A DNA stretch of 64,000 nt from Caulobacter sp. (GTDB lineage: Bacteria > Pseudomonadota > Alphaproteobacteria > Caulobacterales > Caulobacteraceae). Position 1 is the first letter of the stretch. Each line of letters starts with the position of its first letter. The notes under the pieces are model-generated. The model searched no databases. It saw only the letters and a program-made list of their open reading frames with translations, and was not told the origin of the DNA. Positions 53,319 through 64,000 of the stretch are shown one piece after another. The position numbers and the translations under genes are program-made. The DNA lies in contig JAQGIP010000027.1 of NCBI GenBank assembly GCA_028291055.1, forward strand, positions 24,144-88,143, read 5' to 3'.

Positions 53319-53852
53319 TCAAAATCGGTACTCGCGCTCCAGCCGGTAGACCGATCCATCCCTGGTGTGATGGCTCGAATAGAGGCCGAAGCGGTCGACG
53401 CCGAAGGGTGGGGACTTGAGCAGGTTGTTGGCCTGAATCCAGGCGGCGACCTTGGGCGGCTCGGGGCGCTTCAGGTAGGCCAGGGTGACGTGGGGCTTGT
53501 AGAGCCGCGTCTCGGGCGCCAGCCCCGCCCGGCGCGCGCCGGCTTCGCAGCGGCCGTGCAGTTGGGTCAGCAGCGGATTGTCGGCCACTCCCGCCCAGAC
53601 GGCATGGATCTTCTCGCCCTCGCCGAAGGCGCCGGCGCCGGCCAGTTCCACCGCGAAGGGGGGCGAGGTGATGGTGGAGAGTTCCGCGTCCAGGTCGTCG
53701 GCCTGGTTCTCCGGGATGTCGCCGAAGAAGCGCAGGGTGATGTGGAAGGCGTCCATGTCGCGCCAGTCGGCGCCGGGGATGCCGTCCTGGCGATCGAGCA
53801 GGGGCTCGGCGATGTCCTCAGGGATGTGAATCGCGGCGAAGAGTCTTATCAT
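53319..53852 (-). CDS. thpR: RNA 2',3'-cyclic phosphodiesterase
   Basis: 177 residues of the 2H phosphoesterase family. The two catalytic HxTx tetrads are HITLRF and HVTLAY, as in the ThpR/LigT proteins that open 2',3'-cyclic phosphates of RNA to 2'-phosphomonoesters. The N-terminus MIRLFAAIHIPEDI is typical (R.F.A...P). The next gene on the same strand starts 5 bases upstream of its ATG. Confidence 0.93.
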   Translation of the reverse strand: MIRLFAAIHIPEDIAEPLLDRQDGIPGADWRDMDAFHITLRFFGDIPENQADDLDAELSTITSPPFAVELAGAGAFGEGEKIHAVWAGVADNPLLTQLHGRCEAGARRAGLAPETRLYKPHVTLAYLKRPEPPKVAAWIQANNLLKSPPFGVDRFGLYSSHHTRDGSVYRLEREYRF

Positions 53853-53857
53853 TTGGG

Positions 53858-54505
53858 TCAGCGGCGGGCCGCCAGGGCTTGGGCCACGGTGGGCGCCAGT
53901 TTTCGGGCGATGATCTGGGCGCCGGCGGCATTGGGATGGATGCCGTCGGGCTGCAACAGGCGGCGATCACCCATCACGCCGGCCAGCAGGTTGGGATAGA
54001 GGGGCACCCGGTGCTGGGCGGCCAGGGCCGGATAGAGGCCGTCGAAATCGCGCACATAGCCGCGACCGATCACCGGCGGGGCGCGCAGGCCGGCCAGCAC
54101 GACGGGGATGTGGCGGGCCTGGAGGCGGCCGATGATGCGGTCGATATTGCCCCGGGTGGCGCGCGGGTCGAGGCCCTGCAGCAGGTCGTTGCCGCCCAGC
54201 GCCACGATGCAGAGATCGGAATCGGCCTGGACGCTGAAGTCGACGCGGGCCAGGCCTCCGGCGCTGGTGTCGCCGGAGACGCCCGCCGCGCGGACGCGGA
54301 CGTTGGCGCCCATGTGGTTCAGTTCCTGCTCCAGCTGGGCGGGAACCGCGTCGCGGGAGGGCAGGCCGTAGCCGGCGGTGATGCTGTCGCCCAGCATGGT
54401 GACGATGCGCTGCTTGCCGGCCGCGAAGGCGGGCGTCGCGGCGGTCGCCAGGGCCAGCAGGCCAAGACCACGTCGGGTTAGGGAAGCGTAAGGTGTGTTC
54501 GCCAT
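53858..54505 (-). CDS. Arylesterase / TesA-like SGNH lipase
   Basis: 215 residues with signal peptide MANTPYASLTRRGLGLLALA (twin arginine). SGNH blocks: VTMLGDSITAGYGLP (Ser), GVSGDTSAGG (Gly), ALGGNDLLQG (Asn) and LLQPDGIHPNAAG (Asp, His). This is the TesA/thioesterase I family, a multifunctional acyl hydrolase of the periplasm. It is divergent from an ABC transporter pair of the YbbA-YbbP type, an arrangement conserved widely with tesA. Confidence 0.92.
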   Translation of the reverse strand: MANTPYASLTRRGLGLLALATAATPAFAAGKQRIVTMLGDSITAGYGLPSRDAVPAQLEQELNHMGANVRVRAAGVSGDTSAGGLARVDFSVQADSDLCIVALGGNDLLQGLDPRATRGNIDRIIGRLQARHIPVVLAGLRAPPVIGRGYVRDFDGLYPALAAQHRVPLYPNLLAGVMGDRRLLQPDGIHPNAAGAQIIARKLAPTVAQALAARR

Positions 54506-54561
54506 GTCAGCGCCCTATGTAGGGTTCAAGTCCAGCCGCTCAATCGGAAAATGCGCAACCC

Positions 54562-55245
54562 ATGTTCGACGCCGCCGCCGCCCCCACGCCGCTGATGCTG
54601 CGCGGGGTGACCTTGACCCTGCCGTCGGCCGCCGGCCCCGTCGAGATACTGCGCGGCGTGGACCTTTCCGTGGCGCCTGGGGAGCGGGTCGCGGTGGTCG
54701 GCGCGTCGGGGTCCGGCAAGTCTTCGCTGATCGCGGTGGCGGCGGGTCTGGAGCGGCCGACCAGCGGCCAGGTCGCCCTGTTCGGCCAGGACGTCGGCTC
54801 GTTGAACGAGGACGGACGCGCCAAGCTGCGGCGCGGGCGGGTGTCGCTGGTCTTCCAGTCCTTCCACCTGCTGCCCAACATGACGGCGGAGGAGAATGTC
54901 GCCACGCCGCTGGAGATCGCACGCGAGAAGAACGCCACCGCCACGGCGCGGGAATGGCTGGACCGGGTCGGCCTGACGCCGCGCCTGCGCCATTATCCCC
55001 ATCAGCTTTCGGGCGGCGAGCAGCAGCGGGTGGCCCTGGCCCGGGCGCTGGCGGCGCGGCCGCACCTGCTGTTCGCCGACGAGCCGACCGGCAACCTCGA
55101 CGCCGCCAACGCCGCCGCCGTGGCCGGGCTGATGTTCGACCTGGTGGCCGAGACCGGCGCGGCTCTCGTGCTGGTCACTCATGATGCGTCGCTGGCCGCC
55201 CGCGCCGATCGCCAGGTCCATATGGCCGACGGTCGGATCGTCTGA
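54562..55245 (+). CDS. ybbA: ABC transporter ATP-binding protein (YbbA/LolD-like)
   Basis: 227 residues. Walker [11 protein letters not shown]-loop [10 protein letters not shown], signature [15 protein letters not shown], Walker [13 protein letters not shown] and H-loop [11 protein letters not shown] are intact. The sequence belongs to the MacB/LolD/YbbA group that energises FtsX-like permeases working on envelope substrates rather than transporting across the membrane. Its stop overlaps the start of the permease by one base. Together with the divergent esterase it forms the tesA-ybbA-ybbP locus. Confidence 0.93.
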   Translation: MFDAAAAPTPLMLRGVTLTLPSAAGPVEILRGVDLSVAPGERVAVVGASGSGKSSLIAVAAGLERPTSGQVALFGQDVGSLNEDGRAKLRRGRVSLVFQSFHLLPNMTAEENVATPLEIAREKNATATAREWLDRVGLTPRLRHYPHQLSGGEQQRVALARALAARPHLLFADEPTGNLDAANAAAVAGLMFDLVAETGAALVLVTHDASLAARADRQVHMADGRIV

Positions 55246-57761
55246 TGCCGCTCTCTCTGCGCCTGGCCCTGCGCGAACTGCGCTCCGGCGTGGCGGGCTT
55301 CCGCATCTTCCTGGCCTGCCTGGCCCTGGGCGTGGCGGCCATCGCGGCCGCCGGCTCGACGGCCGAAGCCTTCCGCGAGGGCCTGGCCTCGCAATCGCGC
55401 GAGATCCTGGGCGGCGACCTTCGCGTCACCGTCGACAACCGCCGCTTCACCCCGCCCGAACGCGCCGTGTTCGAAAAGACCGGCCGCGCCTCCTGGGCCG
55501 TGGCCAGCCGGGCGATGGCCGAGGCGCCGTCGGGCGAGCGGCGGCTGGTCGACCTGCGCGGGGTGGCGGGTCAATATCCGCTGGTCGGCAAGGTCGAGCT
55601 GATCGGAGCGGCCTCGTTGGGCGAGGCGCTGAAGCCGGACGGCAAGGCGGCGGGCGCGGCGGTGGAGCAGGCGCTGCTGGACCGCCTGCATATGAAGCTC
55701 GGCGACCACTTCCTGATCGGCAACGAGACCTTCGTGGCCCGCGCCGTGCTGGTCTCCGAGCCCGACCGGCTGGGCCGGGGCTTTGCGCTCGGTCCGCGCG
55801 TGCTGACCACGCTGAAGGCCCTGGAGGCCGGCGGCTTCCTGCAGGCCGGGGTCAGCAGCGGCGAGACGGTGCGCATTGCGCTCCCGCCCGGCGTGGCGCC
55901 GGACAAGGCCGTGGCCGCCATCCGCAAGGCGCTCCCCCATAGCGGCCTGGAGATCAAGGACCGGGGCGATGCCGCGACCGGCATCAAGCGGTTGATCGAT
56001 CAGCTGGAATATTTCCTCGGCTTCATCGGCCTGGCCTCGCTGGTGGCCGGCGGCCTGGGCGTGGCGGGCGCGGTGTCGGCCTATCTGGAGAGCCGCAAGC
56101 CGTCCATCGCGGTGCTGAAGGCGCTCGGCGCCGACGGCGCCCTGATCCGCAACCTCTATGTCATCCAGATCGCCGTGCTGGCGGGCCTCGGCATCGCCAT
56201 CGGCCTGGCCATCGGGGCGGCGGCGCCGCTGATCCTGGGCGAGATCGCCAAGGACAGGCTGCCCATCCCGGCCCTGTTCGCCGTTTATCCCGCGCCGTTG
56301 ATCAAGGCGGCGGTGTTTGGCCTGCTGGCCGCCGCCGCCTTCTCGCTGGCGCCCCTGGCCCGGGCGCGGGCCACGCCGCCCGCCGCCCTGTTCCGCCGCG
56401 ACCTCACCGGGCGCCTGCGCTTCGGGCCGGAGATCGTGCTGGCCCTGCTGGCCGCCTGCGGGCTGGCGGCCCTGGCCGTGATCACCGCACCGACGCCGAT
56501 GGCGGCGGGGATCATGATCGCGGGGGTCACCTTCGCCTTCCTGCTGCTCTGGGCCCTGGGGCTGTTCGCCGCCTGGCTGGCCGGACGCTTGAGGGGAGCG
56601 TCGCGGGGGTCGCTCCGGATCGGCCTCGCCAACCTGGCCGGACCACGCTCGGCGGCCCGCACCGCCACGCCCGCCATCGGCCTGGGCGTCGCCCTGCTGG
56701 CGGCCGTGGTGCTGATCCAGTCCAGCCTGCTGTCGCAGGTGGCGACCATCGCGCCCAAGACCGCGCCGGCCCTGGTCTTCACCGAAATCCCCGGCGACCG
56801 CGTCGCCCAGTTCGACGCCGACGTCCGCCAGGCCTTCGCCGCTCCGCTAACCCAGGACAACTACCTCCGCGCCCCCTTCGCCACGGGTCGCATCATCCGG
56901 GTGAAGGGCCAGGCGGTCGACGTGAAGACCATCAAGGACGGCGAGCGCTGGGCCTATGACAACGACATCACCCTGTCGGCCATCGGGCCGCAGCCGCCCG
57001 AAGCCAACATCCTGTTCGGGAAATGGTGGGCGGCGGATTATGACGGCCCACCGCTGATCGCCATGGAGGCCAAGGCGGCGGCCGGCGCTGGGCTAAAGGT
57101 CGGCGACGAGATCACCGTCTCGGTGCTGGGCCGCGAGATCGACGCCAAGATCGCGGTGCTGCGCCATGTCGACCTGGCCGGGTTCGGGCCGGGCTTCCCG
57201 TTGATCCTCGATCCGCATGCGTTGGAAGGCGCGCCCCTGACCCATGTGGCCATCGCCAAGGCCAGCCGCGTGCAGGAGGCCGCCGTCATTAAGGCGCTCG
57301 GCCGCGACTTCCCGGCGGTGAATGTGATCAGCGTGCGCGAGCAGTTGGAGGCGGCCACCGACCTGTTCGAACGCCTGGCCCTGGCCGTGCGCGGCGCGGC
57401 GGCGGTGGCGGCGCTGGCCGGACTGCTGGTGCTGGCCGGCGCCATCGCGGCCGGCGCGCGGGCCCGGGCGCGGGAGGCGGCCACGCTGAAGGTCTTGGGC
57501 GCGGCGCGGGGCCAGATCCTGGCGGCCTATGGCGTGGAATATGGCGCTGTCGGGCTGATCGCCGGGGTGGCCGGCGTCGCCCTGGGCTATGCCGCCGCCT
57601 GGCCGGTGGTGGTCAAGGTGTTCGACGCCACCTGGACCGTGGACTGGGGCGGCGTGGCGGCCCTGATCGGCGGCGCGGCGGGCCTGGCGGCGGCTGGCGG
57701 CCTGCTGGCGGCGATGCAGGCGCTGTCGCGGCGCCCGGCCCCGGTGCTGCGCGCCGAGTGA
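55245..57761 (+). CDS. ybbP: FtsX-like ABC permease (YbbP-like)
   Basis: 838 residues with about ten membrane helices: one N-terminal (FRIFLACLALGVAAIAAAGS), two FtsX domains (around residues 250-370 and 710-830) and a central pair (400-480), with two large periplasmic domains (50-240 and 500-690). Conserved FtsX blocks read ESRKPSIAVLKALGADGALI and RAREAATLKVLGAARGQILA. This is the expected partner of the preceding ATPase. The substrate is thought to be a lipid or envelope component but is not known. Confidence 0.93.
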   Translation: MPLSLRLALRELRSGVAGFRIFLACLALGVAAIAAAGSTAEAFREGLASQSREILGGDLRVTVDNRRFTPPERAVFEKTGRASWAVASRAMAEAPSGERRLVDLRGVAGQYPLVGKVELIGAASLGEALKPDGKAAGAAVEQALLDRLHMKLGDHFLIGNETFVARAVLVSEPDRLGRGFALGPRVLTTLKALEAGGFLQAGVSSGETVRIALPPGVAPDKAVAAIRKALPHSGLEIKDRGDAATGIKRLIDQLEYFLGFIGLASLVAGGLGVAGAVSAYLESRKPSIAVLKALGADGALIRNLYVIQIAVLAGLGIAIGLAIGAAAPLILGEIAKDRLPIPALFAVYPAPLIKAAVFGLLAAAAFSLAPLARARATPPAALFRRDLTGRLRFGPEIVLALLAACGLAALAVITAPTPMAAGIMIAGVTFAFLLLWALGLFAAWLAGRLRGASRGSLRIGLANLAGPRSAARTATPAIGLGVALLAAVVLIQSSLLSQVATIAPKTAPALVFTEIPGDRVAQFDADVRQAFAAPLTQDNYLRAPFATGRIIRVKGQAVDVKTIKDGERWAYDNDITLSAIGPQPPEANILFGKWWAADYDGPPLIAMEAKAAAGAGLKVGDEITVSVLGREIDAKIAVLRHVDLAGFGPGFPLILDPHALEGAPLTHVAIAKASRVQEAAVIKALGRDFPAVNVISVREQLEAATDLFERLALAVRGAAAVAALAGLLVLAGAIAAGARARAREAATLKVLGAARGQILAAYGVEYGAVGLIAGVAGVALGYAAAWPVVVKVFDATWTVDWGGVAALIGGAAGLAAAGGLLAAMQALSRRPAPVLRAE

Positions 57762-57842
57762 GGCGCCTTGCGGCGGCCCCCTTTGTCACCGATATCTGTG
57801 GGGAACGCCTTTCCGGCGCTTAAGACAAAGGACTTCTTCGCG

Positions 57843-58583
57843 ATGAGCGACTTCGACAGAGGCTCCACACGCCCCGCGCCGGCAATCGTCGACATGGCTG
57901 TCGATGCCGGCCTGCGCAGCTTCATGCTGGGCGTCTACAACAAGATGGCCATGGGCCTGGTGCTCTCCGCCGCCCTGGCCTTCCTGACCGGGACCTATCC
58001 GCCGGTCCGGGACCTGATGTTCACGATGCAGCCCGGCGGCCGTATCGGCTTCAGCCTGATCGGCTGGGTCGTGGCCCTGGCGCCGCTCGCCATCATCCTT
58101 TTCGGCATGCGCCGCAACGCCAGCCCGCGCACCGCCAGCATCTCCTACTGGGCCATCGTGTCGCTGATCGGCGCCTCGCTCGGCACGATCGTGCTGCGCT
58201 ACACCGGCTCGTCGATCTTCTCGACCCTGCTGATCACCGCCACCTCCTTCGGCGTGCTCAGCCTCGTGGGCTACACCACCAAGAAGGACCTCTCCGGCTT
58301 CGGCTCCTTCCTGATCATGGGCCTGTGGGGGATCATCGCCGCCATGGTCGTCGGCATGTTCTTCCCGATGCCGGGCCTCGGCCTGATCATCAATGTGCTG
58401 GGCGTGCTGATCTTCGCCGGCCTGACCGCTGTCGACACCCAGAAGCTGAAGATGATCTATTATCAGGTGGGCGGCGACCAGGCGGCCATGAGCGTGGCCA
58501 CCAGCTACGGCGCGCTCAACCTGTACCTGGACTTCATCAACCTCTTCCAGTTCCTGCTATCGATGCTGGGCGGCCGCCGCTAG
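57843..58583 (+). CDS. Bax inhibitor-1/YccA family membrane protein
   Basis: 246 residues from ATG 57843, with AAAGGAC 10 bases before it. Seven hydrophobic helices; motifs MAMGLVLSAALAFLTGTYPP, GYTTKKDLSGFGSFLIMGLW and TAVDTQKLKMIYYQVGGDQA are hallmarks of the BI-1 family (UPF0005/YccA), whose members act as pH-sensitive calcium-leak channels or modulators of FtsH. The Asp residues of the C-terminal sensor region are retained. A strong terminator follows. Confidence 0.93.
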   Translation: MSDFDRGSTRPAPAIVDMAVDAGLRSFMLGVYNKMAMGLVLSAALAFLTGTYPPVRDLMFTMQPGGRIGFSLIGWVVALAPLAIILFGMRRNASPRTASISYWAIVSLIGASLGTIVLRYTGSSIFSTLLITATSFGVLSLVGYTTKKDLSGFGSFLIMGLWGIIAAMVVGMFFPMPGLGLIINVLGVLIFAGLTAVDTQKLKMIYYQVGGDQAAMSVATSYGALNLYLDFINLFQFLLSMLGGRR

Positions 58584-58607
58584 CAGCCTCCGCATTCCAG
58601 ATCGGAA

Positions 58608-58636
58608 GGGCCCCGGAGCGATCCGGGGCCCTTTTT
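58608..58636 (+). terminator. Intrinsic terminator after the BI-1 gene
   Basis: GGGCCCCGGA-GCGA-TCCGGGGCCC followed by TTTTT, a perfect 10-bp GC stem. Confidence 0.92.
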
Positions 58637-58645
58637 CTTGCGCGC

Positions 58646-59080
58646 CTAGTCCACCACCTTGAAGCGGCCCTTGTCGAAGACCTTCAGCACCTGGTCCAGC
58701 TCGTGGCCGCGCTTGAGGATCATGCCGCCGGGGCCCAGCACCGCCCAGGCGCCCTGCTTGCGGGCCAGGGCGGGGCGTTTCTCAACGCGGTAGAGGGGTG
58801 ATTCGGTGGCGCGGCGGAACACCGAGAAGACACAGGCCTCGGTCAGCCCATCGATGGCGTAGTCGCGCCATTCGCCGGCGGCGACCATGCGGCCATAGAG
58901 GCGAAGGAGCTGGTTGAGTTCGCGCCGCTCGAAGAAGACCACCGCCGTGCGGGGGCCGGGCGAAAAGGGCGGCGGGGACGGATCGAACACCATGCGAAGC
59001 GGATGGTAGCCATAACCTCGGTGAAAAGGCGAGCGTTGCGGCGCGGAAACGCCCCGACGCAGTTCGGAAACCCTGGTCAT
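58646..59080 (-). CDS. DUF2794 family protein
   Basis: 144 residues from ATG 59080, or 115 from ATG 58993 (MVFDPSPPPFSPG). The core VVFFERRELNQLLRLYGRMV followed by AAGEWRDYAIDGLTEACVFS and VFRRATESPLYRVEKRP is DUF2794, an alphaproteobacterial family of unknown function. The longer start has GTGGA just before it, the shorter one has no clear ribosome site; homologues are near the shorter length, so the start is uncertain. Confidence 0.85.
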   Translation of the reverse strand: MTRVSELRRGVSAPQRSPFHRGYGYHPLRMVFDPSPPPFSPGPRTAVVFFERRELNQLLRLYGRMVAAGEWRDYAIDGLTEACVFSVFRRATESPLYRVEKRPALARKQGAWAVLGPGGMILKRGHELDQVLKVFDKGRFKVVD

Positions 59081-59135
59081 TCCACGTCGCTAAATGACCT
59101 TATTTTGGTCCCGCGCCCGCCGGGGTTGGACATCA

Positions 59136-59283
59136 GTTTATGGGTGTCGGCCGATCGGAACACCCGGTGGTCCTGGATCCTGAACAGCCCCCCCAGCCCC
59201 CCTCGATCTTCGGGCCGGTCGGCCGACAAACTACCCTCCGATAGTATTGGCCCGCACGGCTTCCCCCTCCCGCCGTGCGGGCC
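59136..59283 (+). other. Structured stretch: 13-bp stem plus 12-bp hairpin before the SDR gene
   Basis: GTCGGCCGATCGG (59146-59158) pairs fully, with one G-U, with CCGGTCGGCCGAC (59215-59227), and the flanking GTTT/AAAC pairs extend the stem past a 6-base bulge. Next comes GGCCCGCACGGC / GCCGTGCGGGCC (59249-59283), a perfect 12-bp stem with a C-rich loop. The 244-base gap has no ORF. The layout could be a small RNA with its terminator, or a leader of the SDR gene. Confidence 0.4.
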
Positions 59284-59324
59284 TTACTGTATCTGGGCTA
59301 CAGAACAGGCGAGGGAACCAGGAC

Positions 59325-60059
59325 ATGAACCGACTCGAAGGCCGCTTCGCCATCGTCACCGGCGCCGCCAGCGGCATCGGCCGGGCCAGCGCCGAGCTGT
59401 TCGCCGCCGAGGGCGCGCGGGTGTTGGCGGTGGACCGGCCCGGCGCGGACCTCAGCTTCGAGCATGCCGCGATCCAAGGCCTGGGCTGCGACCTGGCCAC
59501 GGACGGCGCACCCGCGACCATCGTCGGTCGCGCCCTCGAGGCGTTCGGCGGCCTGGATATCGTCTACAACAACGCAGGGGTCAGCGGCTCCAAGCCGGTG
59601 GCCGACACCACCGACGAAGACTTCGACCGCATCGTCGGCGTCAACCTGCGCGCCAGCTTCCGCCTGGCGCGGGAGGCTACGCCGCATCTCGTCAAGTCGG
59701 GCCGGGGCCGGCTGATCTTCACCGCCTCGATCATGGCGCGCCATACGGACAACGGCCTGGTCGCCTATTCTGCCTCGAAGGCGGGCGTGGTCGGCATGAT
59801 GCGCACCTTCGCCCTGGAGCTGGGCCGCCACGGCGTCACCGCCAACGCCATCCTGCCGGGCGCCATCGCCACGGGGATGACCGCCGCCAGCTTCGTGCGC
59901 GAGGACATCAAAGCCGTCTGGGCCCGCAAGGCCGCTCTAAAGCGGCTGGGCCAACCCATCGACATTGCGCGGGCGGCGCTGTTCTTCGCCTCGGACGACG
60001 GGGGCTTCGTGACGGGCCAGGCGCTGGGGGTCGACGGCGGGCTGATGCTGCGGGTCTAA
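59325..60059 (+). CDS. Short-chain dehydrogenase/reductase
   Basis: 244 residues from ATG 59325 (MNRLEGRFAIVTGAASGIGR), preceded by CCAGGA. The cofactor loop TGAASGIG, the NNAG motif (IVYNNAGVSG) and the catalytic Ser in IFTASIMARH with Tyr-Lys in AYSASKAGV are all intact; the end GVDGGLMLRV is canonical. Asp after strand 2 (VDRPGAD) suggests NAD(H) preference. The substrate is not inferable. It is followed by a 214-bp palindrome three bases after the stop. Confidence 0.92.
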   Translation: MNRLEGRFAIVTGAASGIGRASAELFAAEGARVLAVDRPGADLSFEHAAIQGLGCDLATDGAPATIVGRALEAFGGLDIVYNNAGVSGSKPVADTTDEDFDRIVGVNLRASFRLAREATPHLVKSGRGRLIFTASIMARHTDNGLVAYSASKAGVVGMMRTFALELGRHGVTANAILPGAIATGMTAASFVREDIKAVWARKAALKRLGQPIDIARAALFFASDDGGFVTGQALGVDGGLMLRV

Positions 60060-60062
60060 CCC

Positions 60063-60276
60063 GTCCTCCCCAGGGCTGCCCAAGCAGCCCGGCGGGGGAG
60101 GTACGCCGAAGGCGGGGTGGGGCTTACCGAGTCAAAGGGTGGGCGTGTTCTGGCGCCTGGGTTTGTGACGGCATTGATGTCAGCGCCAGAACGCGAATAG
60201 TCGCCGACTCGGTAAGCCCCTCCGGCGCTTCGCGCCACCTCCCCCGCCGGATCGCTTGGGCGATCCTGGGGAGGAC
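60063..60276. repeat. 214-bp palindromic element, inverted centre
   Basis: Arms GTCCTCCCCAG / CTGGGGAGGAC, GCCCGGCGGGGGAGGTACGC / complement, GGGGCTTACCGAGTC / GACTCGGTAAGCCCC, with a centre (AAAGGGTGGGCGTGTTCTGG to GCGAATAGTCGCC) that is the reverse complement of the centre at 16935-17000. It fills the gap between the SDR and the convergent DUF1223 gene almost exactly (3 and 7 bases left over). Confidence 0.85.
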
Positions 60277-60283
60277 TCGCGTA

Positions 60284-61021
60284 TTAGTCCTTCACCGCCA
60301 CGCCGATGATGCGGCCGCCCTTGGCGCCTTGGACGATGATGGCGGTGGACAGGTTGTCGTCCTCGGCCGGTGGGGACTTGAACGAGACGGGCCGGCCGGT
60401 CCAGCCGCCGAGGCGCACCAGCTGGCGCACCACGTTGCGCAGCACGAAGGTCTGGCCCTTGTTGTCGCCGCGCTTGATGGCGACTTCCTGGACGCGGGGG
60501 TCGTAGCGCACCAGCCATACGTCGGCGCCGCCGAGGGGGGCGCGGCCGGAACCGACGGCGATGCGCTCGCCGGCCTGGAACACCATCTGGGGCGGATCGC
60601 GCTTCAGCGCGGCGGCTTCGTCGACCAGCTTGCCGACCCGCTCGGGGTGGACGCCGGCGGCCTGGGCGCGACCGTCGACCACCACCTGGGGCGTATAGAC
60701 CTCGCGCAGGGCCAGGCGCTTGGCGTAGGCGCGCTGGCGCTCGGCGAAGGCCGGCTTGGCGAAGGTGTCGGACCAGCCGAGATAGTCCCAGTAGTCGACG
60801 GCGAAGGTGAGGGGCAGCACGCCCTTGCGGGCCGCCAGCGTCTCGACGATGGCGCCGGCCTTGCCGCAGGAGGAGCAGCCCTGGGCGGTATAGAGCTCGA
60901 CGACGACGGGCGAGACGGCGGCGGGCGTCTTCGCCACGGCCTTGTGCGGGCGCGACGACGCCGGCGCGGCGGCGGCGACGGCCAGGGCCAGCGCGAGGGA
61001 AAGGACGGCTCGTCTCAGCAT
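60284..61021 (-). CDS. DUF1223 thioredoxin-fold protein, exported
   Basis: 245 residues, signal peptide MLRRAVLSLALALAVAAAAP. A thioredoxin-like N-terminal domain VVELYTAQGCSSCGKAGAIV carries a CSSC redox motif, followed by FAVDYWDYLGWSDTFAKPAF and YTPQVVVDG, the conserved DUF1223 blocks. The C-terminal half is a beta domain. The family is exported and probably has a redox or chaperone role in the envelope; no substrate is known. Confidence 0.92.
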   Translation of the reverse strand: MLRRAVLSLALALAVAAAAPASSRPHKAVAKTPAAVSPVVVELYTAQGCSSCGKAGAIVETLAARKGVLPLTFAVDYWDYLGWSDTFAKPAFAERQRAYAKRLALREVYTPQVVVDGRAQAAGVHPERVGKLVDEAAALKRDPPQMVFQAGERIAVGSGRAPLGGADVWLVRYDPRVQEVAIKRGDNKGQTFVLRNVVRQLVRLGGWTGRPVSFKSPPAEDDNLSTAIIVQGAKGGRIIGVAVKD

Positions 61022-61088
61022 TGCACCGCACTTAAGCGAAGTTGGACGCTATGCGCGTTTCACGAGGCCGTGAATAGGAATTTGAGGT

Positions 61089-61117
61089 GGGGACACACGC
61101 CGCCGGCGCATGTCCCC
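61089..61117. repeat. GGGGACA...TGTCCCC hairpin
   Basis: A 7-bp inverted repeat GGGGACA/TGTCCCC around a GCCGCCGGCGC centre, 12 bases past the acnA stop, similar in ends to the element at 42366. It may help terminate acnA. Confidence 0.5.
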
Positions 61118-61128
61118 GGTATCCCCGT

Positions 61129-63828
<2,700 letters not shown>

Positions 63829-63987
63829 GTGGGGAGATCCTCTCTCTGTTCCCGGCCGCATCACGTGCACCGCAGAGATCGCGCGCTTTTAGCGGCGGAC
63901 ACACACCGTCCGTCCCTGCGCGGCGAACGTCCCCCGCGGTGACGGCAGCCGCGCGCTTCATAGACCCGTGTCCGTTCGCCGTCCATG

Positions 63988-64000
63988 AGATCGGAAGAGC
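63988..64000 (+). other. Illumina adapter sequence at the window edge
   Basis: The final 13 bases are AGATCGGAAGAGC, identical to the shared start of the Illumina TruSeq adapters. A 13-base exact match at the very end of the sequence is very unlikely by chance, so this looks like untrimmed adapter at a contig end and not genomic DNA. Confidence 0.85.

Noticed and set aside
58599..58608. Second adapter trace (AGATCGGAAG)
   Set aside because: Only ten bases match and they run into a native terminator between two normal genes; coincidence.

Overview
This is a GC-rich (well over 65% by eye), densely coded 64 kb segment of an alphaproteobacterium, almost certainly a member of the Caulobacteraceae (Caulobacter/Phenylobacterium type; genus not resolvable from sequence alone). 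The lineage is suggested by an RcdA-type DUF1465 protein (regulator of CtrA degradation), a TrcR/DUF1013 regulator, paired DUF465 coiled-coil proteins around ubiX, a zinc-ligand-free ribosomal protein L31, and alphaproteobacterial palindromic intergenic repeats. The last 13 bases are identical to the common Illumina adapter prefix, so the right edge is probably the end of a draft contig. I see no tRNA, rRNA, CRISPR array or prophage, and no complete insertion sequence.

Layout. 1-6.4 kb: end of a cytochrome bd oxidase operon (cydA end, cydB, a 52-aa DUF2474 protein), thiE, efp, an inositol-monophosphatase-family gene and a glycerophosphodiesterase. 6.5-9.8 kb: a tightly overlapped three-gene operon (KAS III-like condensing enzyme, heme-oxygenase-like iron protein, unrecognised protein) behind a TetR-type palindrome, then an RcnB-like protein. 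9.9-14.9 kb: an ABC exporter, rpmE, and an ArsR/desaturase/DUF805-SRPBCC operon behind a palindromic operator. 14.9-19.7 kb: RcdA, DUF1192, quinone oxidoreductase, TrcR, two DUF465 proteins, UbiX and a TIGR02444 protein. 19.7-26 kb: a zinc alcohol dehydrogenase, two tandem Tat-exported carboxylesterases and a patatin lipase with an inserted membrane hairpin. 26-36 kb: two hybrid histidine kinases, queC, a chemoreceptor, a thiolase and an SGNH esterase.

36.4-39.2 kb holds the most unusual pair: a membrane-anchored TIR protein followed by a 2-TM/TrkA-N/RyR-domain protein. By domain logic this could be an NAD-derived signal generator plus a ligand-gated membrane effector, that is, a candidate defence or stress-signalling module. 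40-46.9 kb: an HWE-family kinase, a DUF2141 protein, an acetyltransferase, malate dehydrogenase, a MaoC-type (mesaconyl-CoA hydratase-like) enzyme and a HIT protein. 46.9-54.5 kb: an M16 peptidase, a lysine-tailed secreted protein, a CitE-like CoA-ester lyase, DUF2237, a low-GC membrane protein, ThpR and a TesA-like esterase divergent from a YbbA/YbbP-type ABC system. 57.8-64 kb: a BI-1 family protein, DUF2794, an SDR, DUF1223 and aconitase.

A second theme is the intergenic repeats. At least five families of palindromic elements occupy gene ends. They include two ~215-bp palindromes in opposite orientation, 104-bp elements whose TAG/CTA ends are the stop codons of the flanking genes, and a pair of 77-bp hairpins with compensatory changes.
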